A stretch of 5,171 bases of DNA. Source: Actinomycetes bacterium (GTDB lineage Bacteria > Actinomycetota > Actinomycetes > Streptosporangiales > Streptosporangiaceae). Below the pieces are notes generated by a model. That model saw nothing but the letters and a program-made list of their open reading frames with translations. It was not told the origin of the DNA and did not search any database. The stretch is taken from NCBI GenBank assembly GCA_023425615.1, contig JAFACJ010001129.1, positions 1 through 5,171 of the forward strand, given 5' to 3'. The translations under genes and the position numbers were made by a program. Numbering within the stretch: position 1 is the stretch's first letter; each line of letters opens with the position of its first letter. This document shows, one piece after another, positions 1 through 5,058 of this stretch.

Positions 1-765
1 GGCATGTTCCTCACCACCCACTTCTTCGGCATGAAGATCAACCGCTACATGCACGACCACGGAATCAGCGAGCAGACGCTGGCCCGGGTGGCGGCCAAGA
101 ACTTCCGCAACGCGTCCGCCAACGAGAAGGCCTGGCGCCGCACCCCGCTGTCCGAGGAGGAGATCCTCGCGTCACCGGTGCTGAACTACCCCTTGCGGCA
201 GTTCATGTACTGCGGCCCCGACGAGGGCGCGGCCGCCGTCGTGCTGTGCCGCGCGGACCAGGCGCACAAGTACACCTCCGCCAAGCCCGTGCGGGTACGG
301 GCGAGCGTGCTGCGCAGCCGCAGGCTGGGCGCCTTCGAGGTGCAGAGCCCCTCGGTGTCCCTGAGCGAGCACGCCCCCAGCCCCACGGTGGACGCCTCCC
401 TCGCCGCCTACGAGCTGGCGGGGATCGGCCCGGAGGACGTCGGCATCGCCCAGCTCCAGGACACCGACGCCGGATCCGAGATCATCCACATGGCCGAGAA
501 CGGCCTGTGCAAGGACGGCGAGCAGGAGCGCCTCATCGCCGAGGGAGCGACCGAGCCCGGCGGACCGCTCCCCGTCAACACCGACGGCGGCCTGATCGGC
601 AACGGCGAGCCCATCGGCGCCTCCGGGCTCCGCCAGATCCACGAGATCGTCCACCAGCTCCGCGGCACCGCCGGAGCCCGCCAGGTCCCCGGCACGCCGC
701 GCGTGGGCTACACCCACCTCTACGGCGCCCCTGGCGTCTCGGCCGTGACGATCCTGTCCCTCTAG
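1..765 (+). CDS. SCP2/lipid-transfer-protein type thiolase-like enzyme, 5' end missing
   Basis: The frame is open from the first base, so the gene starts upstream; 254 residues are present. Family members are about 390-400 aa, so roughly 140 residues, including the nucleophile-Cys region, are missing. Numbering from the Met at base 4, the thiolase core is clear: a CGPDEGAAAVVL segment (70-81), an LQDTDAGSEIIHMAENG segment (151-167), an NTDGGLIGNGEPIGASG loop (192-208) and a C-terminal YTHLYGAPGVSAV strand (236-248). Active-site positions differ from true thiolases: the HDCF His is Gln152, the GHPxG His is Glu202, and the C-terminal CxG Cys is absent, with Tyr240 nearby. The family includes SCP-x thiolases and the Ltp2 retro-aldolase of cholesterol side-chain degradation, which works with a DUF35 protein. 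I infer a C-C bond cleaving enzyme on an acyl-CoA, more likely aldolase-like than a classical thiolase. It ends with TAG, 18 bases before the next gene, so it is first or internal in that operon. The family is sure; the reaction is not. Confidence 0.88.
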   Translation, partial: GMFLTTHFFGMKINRYMHDHGISEQTLARVAAKNFRNASANEKAWRRTPLSEEEILASPVLNYPLRQFMYCGPDEGAAAVVLCRADQAHKYTSAKPVRVRASVLRSRRLGAFEVQSPSVSLSEHAPSPTVDASLAAYELAGIGPEDVGIAQLQDTDAGSEIIHMAENGLCKDGEQERLIAEGATEPGGPLPVNTDGGLIGNGEPIGASGLRQIHEIVHQLRGTAGARQVPGTPRVGYTHLYGAPGVSAVTILSL

Positions 766-783
766 AGATCTAGGAGCACATCC

Positions 784-2088
784 ATGGCGCACGATACCGG
801 CGCCGGCGTCGGTGACCTTTCCCGATTCACGGCCGAGGTCCGCGCCTTCCTCGACGCCCACGCCCCGTCCGCCGGGCAGGAGGAGGGGAAGGCGTTCGCC
901 TGGGGAACGGGCGACGACCGGGTGGCCTACTTCAGCTCGGATCCGCCCGAGGTGGAGAGCCGCAAGATCCAGGAGGCGCGGGACTGGCAGCGCACCCGGT
1001 ACGAGCACGGCTTCGGCTGGATCACCGGGCCGCAGGAGTACGGGGGCCGCGGGCTCACCCCGGTGCACGAGATGGTCTACCACGCCATCGAGGCGGAGTA
1101 CCCCGTGCCCGACACCGGCGTCCTCAGCGTCGTCGGGCTGGGCATGGTCGGGCCGACGATCCTCGCCCACGCCCGCGAGGACGTCAAGGCCCGCTGGCTG
1201 CCCGCGATGTACCGGGGCGACGCCATCGCCTGCCAGCTCTTCAGCGAGCCCGAGGCCGGCTCCGACCTGGCGAGCGTCCAGACCCGCGCCGTCCGCGACG
1301 GCGATGAGTGGATCCTCACCGGGCAGAAGGTGTGGACCTCGGTGGCCCACCACAGCAGGCTCGGCCTGGCGCTGGCCCGCACCGACCCTGACGCGCCCAA
1401 GCACAGGGGCATCACCGCGTTCCTGGTCGACATGACCCTCCCCGGCGTCGAGGTGCGGCCGCTGCGCCAGATGACCGGCGGCGCCGATTTCAACGAGGTG
1501 TTCCTCAACGACGTCCGGGTGCCGGACGGCCACCGGCTGGGCGAGGTGAACGGCGGCTGGACGGTCGCGCTGACCACCCTGATGAACGAGCGCGCCACCG
1601 TCGGCGGCGACGACGGCGGCCCGGCCGCCGCGGCGCTGTCCCCCGAGCGGCTCTTCGCGGTGATGCGGGCGAGCTGGACCCTGGACGACCACGGCGTGCG
1701 GGCACGGGTCGCCGAGCTGCTCGCGGACGTCATGGCCACCGAGCACCTCAACGCGCGGGCGATGCGCGGTATGCGCGCCGGTGTGACGCCCGGCCCGGAG
1801 ATGTCCGTGGCCAAGCTGATGTACGCCCAGAACATGACCCGGGCCGCGCATCTCATCACCGACGTGTTCGGCCCGCGCTCCATCGCGGACTCGGGCGAGT
1901 GGGGCACCTACGCCTGGTCGGAGCTGCTGCTGGCCACGCCCGCCCTGCGCATCCTCGGAGGGACCGAAGAGATCATGAAGAACATCCTCGCCGAGCGGGT
2001 GCTCGGCCTGCCCAAGGAACCGGGGATCGACACCAAGTCCCCGTTCCGCGAGCTGCGCCGCTCCGGTTCCCAGGGAGGCGGGGCATGA
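784..2088 (+). CDS. Acyl-CoA dehydrogenase, catalytic-Glu subunit of a probable heteromeric enzyme
   Basis: This FAD-dependent acyl-CoA dehydrogenase (434 aa) should form a 2,3-enoyl-CoA and pass electrons to ETF. The start ATG has AGGAG at 772-776, 7 bases upstream. Visible parts are an N-terminal helical domain with PQEYGGRG (83-90), the FAD/substrate segment LFSEPEAGSDL (152-162) followed by WILTGQKVWTS (176-186), a beta domain ending near 250, and the C-terminal LRILGGTEEIMKNILAERVLG (388-408). The MCAD-type catalytic Glu of YEGT is Gly392 here. A helix-G Glu as in isovaleryl-CoA dehydrogenase is present as Glu269 in LMNERA and is the likely base. The R-x-x-F-G-x-x-I-x-x-F-Q motif, normally shortly after helix G, is absent; it is found in the next gene's product. 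Residues about 30-60 look like an insertion, and the protein is longer than the usual 380-400 aa. The best reading is the alpha-type subunit of an alpha2beta2 dehydrogenase, as in FadE26-FadE27 or FadE28-FadE29 of Mycobacterium tuberculosis. Substrate is unknown. Confidence 0.93.
   Translation: MAHDTGAGVGDLSRFTAEVRAFLDAHAPSAGQEEGKAFAWGTGDDRVAYFSSDPPEVESRKIQEARDWQRTRYEHGFGWITGPQEYGGRGLTPVHEMVYHAIEAEYPVPDTGVLSVVGLGMVGPTILAHAREDVKARWLPAMYRGDAIACQLFSEPEAGSDLASVQTRAVRDGDEWILTGQKVWTSVAHHSRLGLALARTDPDAPKHRGITAFLVDMTLPGVEVRPLRQMTGGADFNEVFLNDVRVPDGHRLGEVNGGWTVALTTLMNERATVGGDDGGPAAAALSPERLFAVMRASWTLDDHGVRARVAELLADVMATEHLNARAMRGMRAGVTPGPEMSVAKLMYAQNMTRAAHLITDVFGPRSIADSGEWGTYAWSELLLATPALRILGGTEEIMKNILAERVLGLPKEPGIDTKSPFRELRRSGSQGGGA
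2073..2078 (+). promoter_or_regulatory. Ribosome binding site fixing the start of the second dehydrogenase
   Basis: GGGAGG lies 6 bases before the ATG at 2085, inside the last codons of the preceding dehydrogenase gene. The frame stays open back to 1899, but that extra 62-residue stretch overlaps conserved C-terminal motifs of the upstream protein and looks like no acyl-CoA dehydrogenase N-terminus, so 2085 is the start. Confidence 0.8.
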
Positions 2089-3215
2089 CCGGCGTCACCG
2101 AGCTCTCCGAGGCGGAGCTGGACGAGCTGCGGTCGGCCGTCCGGTCCTTCCTGGAGGCCAAGTCGCCGGAGGAGGCGGTCCGCAAGACCATGGAGTCCGA
2201 CCTGCGGTACGACCCGCAGGTCTGGGCGCAGATGGCCGACCAGCTCCGGCTGCCCGGTCTGATCATTCCCGAGGAGTACGGCGGCGACGGTTTCGGCCAG
2301 GCAGCGCTCGGCGCGGTGCTGGAGGAGATGGGCAGGGCGCTGCTCTGCTCGCCGTTCTTCGCGACCGTGGTGCTCGGCGCGCAGGCCCTGCTGGCCTCCG
2401 GTGACCGGGACGCCTGCGCCCGCCACCTCCCCGGCATCGCGGAGGGCCGGACGACCGCCGCGCTGGCGGTGGCGGAGAACACCGGCGCCTGGGACCCGGT
2501 GCAGATCCGCACCCGGGCCGTCCGCCGGGAGTCCGGCGCCTGGGAGCTGACCGGCGTGAAGTCCTTCGTGATCGACGGGGCCTCGGCCGACCTGCTGCTG
2601 GTGATCGCTCGGACCACCGCGGGCCCGTCGCTGTTCGCGGTCGAGCGCGGCGCCCCGGGCCTTACCGCGGAGCCGATGGAGACCCTGGACGCCACCAGGG
2701 CCATGGCGCGGCTGCGCCTCGAGGACGTTCCCGCCGTCCTGGTGGGCACCGACGGGGCGGGCGGCCGGCTGATGGCGCGCATGCTCGACCTCGGGTCGGC
2801 GGCCCTGGCCGCCGAGCAGACCGGCGGAGCCGAGCGTTGCCTGGAGAGCAGCACCGCCTACGCGAACACGCGAGTGCAGTTCGGCCGCCTCATCGGCAGC
2901 TTCCAGGCGATCAAGCACAAGTGCGCCGACATGCTGGTCCAGGTGGAGCTGGCGCGGGCCAGCGCGAGGGAGGCCGCCCGGATCGCCGATCTGGGCGACG
3001 AGCGGGAGTTCGCCGTGGCGGCGGCCGCCGCCCACGTGTGCTGCTCCCGCGCCTACGTGTTCGCCGCGGCGGAGAACATCCAGGTGCACGGCGGCATCGG
3101 GTTCACCTGGGAGCATCCGGCCCACCTGTACTTCCGCCGGGCCAAGTCCTCGCAGCTCCTCTTCGGCGGACCGACCGCGTACTACGAGCGGTTCCTGGAG
3201 CGGCTGGGGATCTGA
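2085..3215 (+). CDS. Acyl-CoA dehydrogenase, non-catalytic partner subunit (FAD-motif half)
   Basis: This 376-aa acyl-CoA dehydrogenase family protein starts at the ATG that overlaps the upstream stop (ATGA). Its N-terminal helical domain includes LPGLIIPEEYGGDGFG (56-71). The middle domain is degenerate: AENTGAWDP (130-138) stands where the upstream protein has SEPEAGSD. The C-terminal domain carries a complete RVQFGRLIGSFQAIKHKCADM (263-283) and QVHGGIGFTWEHP (333-345). The helix-G Glu used as catalytic base in isovaleryl-CoA dehydrogenase falls on Gly237 (26 residues before Arg263, the spacing in that enzyme as I recall it), and the C-terminal YEGT position is also without Glu (LLFGGPTAYYE, 358-368). 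It therefore looks unable to catalyse alone. The segment AAEQTGGAERCLE (242-254) resembles the partner subunits of actinobacterial steroid acyl-CoA dehydrogenases of the FadE27/FadE28 kind. I infer an obligate complex with the upstream product. The gene is last in its operon and is followed by a hairpin. Confidence 0.93.
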   Translation: MTGVTELSEAELDELRSAVRSFLEAKSPEEAVRKTMESDLRYDPQVWAQMADQLRLPGLIIPEEYGGDGFGQAALGAVLEEMGRALLCSPFFATVVLGAQALLASGDRDACARHLPGIAEGRTTAALAVAENTGAWDPVQIRTRAVRRESGAWELTGVKSFVIDGASADLLLVIARTTAGPSLFAVERGAPGLTAEPMETLDATRAMARLRLEDVPAVLVGTDGAGGRLMARMLDLGSAALAAEQTGGAERCLESSTAYANTRVQFGRLIGSFQAIKHKCADMLVQVELARASAREAARIADLGDEREFAVAAAAAHVCCSRAYVFAAAENIQVHGGIGFTWEHPAHLYFRRAKSSQLLFGGPTAYYERFLERLGI

Positions 3216-3232
3216 CCGCCCGCGCTCCGCGC

Positions 3233-3260
3233 ACGGCCCGCCGCCCCCGCGGCGGGCCGT
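3233..3260 (+). terminator. Hairpin terminator of the thiolase/dehydrogenase operon
   Basis: A perfect 12-bp G+C-rich stem pairs 3233-3244 with 3249-3260 around a CCCC loop, beginning 18 bases after the TGA at 3215. Only TT follows, so it is the T-poor hairpin type common in actinomycetes. It lies between converging genes and, being a perfect inverted repeat, could act in both directions. Confidence 0.7.
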
Positions 3261-3327
3261 TCCGCCATGCGCCCGTTCCCCGGTCGGCCGGGCACGCGGC
3301 GGATCAAGGCCTTCGCGCTTCCCACCC

Positions 3328-3371
3328 GTCGGCCCCGCCGACCCACGGCGCCGCCCGAGGACGGGGCGGCG
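3328..3371. other. Two further small hairpins in the convergent gap
   Basis: GTCGGC-CCC-GCCGAC (3328-3342) is a 6-bp stem with a three-base loop. CGCCGCCC (3349-3356) pairs with GGGCGGCG (3364-3371) as an 8-bp stem with a seven-base loop. The second lies about 70 bases beyond the stop of the minus-strand crotonase gene and could help end that transcript. No T-tract follows either. In DNA this rich in G+C, short stems also arise by chance. I see no coding region in 3216-3438. Confidence 0.35.
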
Positions 3372-3438
3372 TCTCGCGGCCTCCCGGCCCACCTGCTCGA
3401 AGGCTTTCGCGCCGATTCCAGACGCGTCCACCGCATGG

Positions 3439-4224
3439 CTAGCGGCCGGTGTACACCGGTGCCCGTTTCTCCAGGAACGCCGTACGCGCCTCGGCCGCGT
3501 CCGCGGTGGCGTTGGCGAGGATCTGAGTCCGGTTCTCGAGGTCGAGGGCCGCCTCCAGCGATGGCGCGTCGAAGTTCTGGCGGTAGACCTGCTTGGTCGT
3601 CTTCTGCCCGAACGGGCTGAGCGCGGTGATCGCCGCGAGGACGGTGTCGGCCTCCTCAGCGAGGCGTTCGTCGTCGACGAGACGGCTGACCAGGCCGATG
3701 GCGAGGGCCTCGGCGGCGTCCACATGCCGGTTGGTGATCATGATGTCGGCCGCGCGGCCCAGTCCGACGAGACGCGGCAGGAAGTAGCTGATGCCGCACT
3801 CGCCGGCGGACAGGCCGATAGCGGGCGCGCCGATGATGAAGCGCGCCGAACGGGCGGCGATCCTGATGTCGCCGGCGAGGGCGAGACCGAGCCCGGCACC
3901 CGCCGCCGGTCCGTTGACCGCGCTCACCACCGGTACCGGAGTGCGCGCGACGGCCTGGATCATCCCGGCGAAACGCTCCTGGACCACGAGGGCGTCAGCG
4001 TTGCTCCGTCCGCGCTGCCGCTCGTCGGCGCCCGCGATGTCCACGCCCGCGCAGAAGCCACGGCCGGTTCCGGTGATGAGCACCGCCCGACGCGCGGCCG
4101 CACCGGCGACGCCCTCGGTGATGTCACCGACCATCTCCGGCGTCAGCGCGTTGAGCCGATCCGGCCGGTTCAGCCGGACGACGCGCACGCCGTCGGGTCG
4201 GTCCTCGATCATGACATCCGCCAT
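3439..4224 (-). CDS. Enoyl-CoA hydratase/isomerase family protein (crotonase fold)
   Basis: This 261-aa protein has normal length for the crotonase superfamily, which hydrates or isomerises enoyl-CoAs in the cytoplasm. The start is ATG at 4224, with AAGGAG at 4235-4230 and 5 bases of spacing; Met5 is less well placed. Both oxyanion-hole segments are present: GTGRGFCAGVDI (52-63) and AVNGPAAGAGLGLALAGDI (102-120). Of the two Glu residues that activate water in rat mitochondrial hydratase (Glu144 and Glu164), the first is Gly113. The second falls in a rearranged stretch, FIIGAPAIGLSAGECGISYFLPR (129-151), with Glu142 the only acidic residue. That resembles PaaG and other enoyl-CoA isomerases, where an Asp/Glu in a similar Gly-rich turn is the base. 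Isomerase or atypical hydratase activity is therefore possible. The gene converges on the dehydrogenase operon and is separated from the upstream minus-strand gene by 132 bases with a hairpin, so it probably has its own promoter, which I cannot place. The family is certain; the reaction is not. Confidence 0.93.
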   Translation of the reverse strand: MADVMIEDRPDGVRVVRLNRPDRLNALTPEMVGDITEGVAGAAARRAVLITGTGRGFCAGVDIAGADERQRGRSNADALVVQERFAGMIQAVARTPVPVVSAVNGPAAGAGLGLALAGDIRIAARSARFIIGAPAIGLSAGECGISYFLPRLVGLGRAADIMITNRHVDAAEALAIGLVSRLVDDERLAEEADTVLAAITALSPFGQKTTKQVYRQNFDAPSLEAALDLENRTQILANATADAAEARTAFLEKRAPVYTGR

Positions 4225-4300
4225 GGTGTCTCCTTCGCGCGGCTGTTCGAAGTGGGTCGTGCTCGTGGCGTCGTCGGCCCTCCGCGGCCTCGAAGGGTGA

Positions 4301-4338
4301 GCCGAGGCCCCGGACAGGGCTGGGGCCGGGGCCTCGGC
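4301..4338 (-). terminator. Hairpin between the PaaK-like gene and the crotonase gene
   Basis: A perfect 13-bp inverted repeat pairs 4301-4313 with 4326-4338 across a 12-base loop. On the minus strand it starts 18 bases after the stop at 4357, the usual place for a terminator, and is about 75 bases before the crotonase start. No T-tract follows. It probably ends or weakens the upstream transcript. It could instead be a processing or stability element within one longer minus-strand transcript. The remaining bases 4225-4300 show no clear -35/-10 pair or repressor palindrome. Confidence 0.6.
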
Positions 4339-4356
4339 CTCTCTGGAGGGCGCGTC

Positions 4357-5058
4357 TCAGCTGAAGATCACCCGCGGATCGTCGCTGCCGCACGCGCAGC
4401 GGCCGGTCACGACGCTCCCCGCCACGTCCAGAACGATCTCGTTCTGCCCGGACGCCCGCTTCTCCGAAGCGGCCACGGCCAGCCTGCCGTCCCGTTCCGC
4501 CACCTTCCACTCCGCCGCGTTGACATGCGCGCCGGGGGCCTTACCGCATCCGACGGCCAGCGCGGGGCCGAGCGGGGAGATGACCACGGCGGGCACCGCC
4601 ACCTCCCGCAGCCGCGCGGCTCCCTCCGGCCGGGCCAGGACGACCGGCGTGTCGCGGAAGAGATCTTCGATCATGACCTGCCCGCTCAGCGCCTCGAGGG
4701 TCTCGAGGGAGAGCCCGATCACCGCGTGCAGATCGAGCTCGCGGTGGAAGACCCTGGTCCGGAGGTGGTCCCAGCCCATGGCCTCCGCGGTGCCGTAGAC
4801 GACCCCGAGGTTGCGCAGCGCCTCGATGACCGGCTGGAACCAGAGTCCTTCGTGGCCGGCGAAGGTCACCAGGGCCCGGTGGCCGCGTTCCAGGCCCAGC
4901 GCCTCGAGGCGGGCCTGGAACCAGGCGGCGTCGCGGGCCAGGTCGTCCCAGGTGATCTCGTACTCGGCAAGGCCGCCCTGATGCCCGATGGTGATCAGAT
5001 AGGCGACGGGCGGGTGGTCCAGCAGGCAGGCGCGGGACAGCGTTTCCTTGCGCGTCAT
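4357..5058 (-). CDS. Uncharacterised protein resembling a shortened PaaK-type adenylating enzyme
   Basis: This 233-aa protein is not one I recognise by name. Residues 35-125 read like the N-terminal subdomain of AMP-forming acyl-CoA ligases: ITWDDLARDAAWFQARLEALGL, then a beta strand (ALVTF), GLWFQPVIEALRNLGVVYGT (71-90) and LHAVIGLS (110-117). Residues 155-229 read like the end of a PaaK-type catalytic domain: VPAVVISPLGPALAVGC, GAHVNAAEWKV, a Gly-rich turn and CACGSDDPRV (221-230). Missing are the SGTTG-type nucleotide loop and the C-terminal lid; PaaK-type ligases are about 430 aa. It therefore probably does not form adenylates and may bind an acyl-CoA, an acid or a partner protein; this is inference. 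Cys171, His178, Cys221 and Cys223 could bind a metal. There are no membrane segments or signal peptide. The start is ATG at 5058, with GGTGA at 5070-5066 and 7 bases of spacing; an in-frame stop at 5121-5119 excludes a longer form. It overlaps the upstream gene as TAATG, so the two are probably co-translated. Confidence 0.82.
   Translation of the reverse strand: MTRKETLSRACLLDHPPVAYLITIGHQGGLAEYEITWDDLARDAAWFQARLEALGLERGHRALVTFAGHEGLWFQPVIEALRNLGVVYGTAEAMGWDHLRTRVFHRELDLHAVIGLSLETLEALSGQVMIEDLFRDTPVVLARPEGAARLREVAVPAVVISPLGPALAVGCGKAPGAHVNAAEWKVAERDGRLAVAASEKRASGQNEIVLDVAGSVVTGRCACGSDDPRVIFS

Noticed and set aside
761..771. Adjacent TCTAGA and AGATCT six-base palindromes between the thiolase and the dehydrogenase, resembling a cloning scar
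   Set aside because: They contain the natural TAG stop and run into a normal ribosome site, and coding on both sides is native; chance is enough.
172..1851. Long minus-strand open frame (559 codons) opposite the thiolase and the first dehydrogenase
   Set aside because: It is antisense to two clear enzymes, is dominated by Gly/Ala/Arg/His/Val with no domain, and results from the high G+C content.
1899..2084. 62-residue N-terminal extension of the second dehydrogenase
   Set aside because: It overlaps conserved C-terminal codons of the first dehydrogenase and looks out of frame; a good ribosome site precedes the ATG at 2085.
3182..3436. 84-codon minus-strand frame following the crotonase gene
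   Set aside because: It runs through the terminator hairpin into the end of the dehydrogenase gene, is Arg/Ala/Ser-rich and has no ribosome site.
3267..3620. 117-codon plus-strand frame in the gap and opposite the crotonase
   Set aside because: Composition is Pro/Arg-rich, there is no ribosome site and no motif, and most of it is antisense to a real gene.
1908..3725. Long minus-strand open frame (605 codons) across both dehydrogenases, the gap and part of the crotonase
   Set aside because: It overlaps well-supported genes on the other strand and in another frame; composition is Arg/Ser/Pro/Ala-rich without motifs.
4241..4256. TTCGAA palindrome upstream of the crotonase as a KstR-like operator
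   Set aside because: It is only six bases and lacks the AAC-nn-GTT arrangement of KstR sites; I saw no such site in any intergenic gap here.
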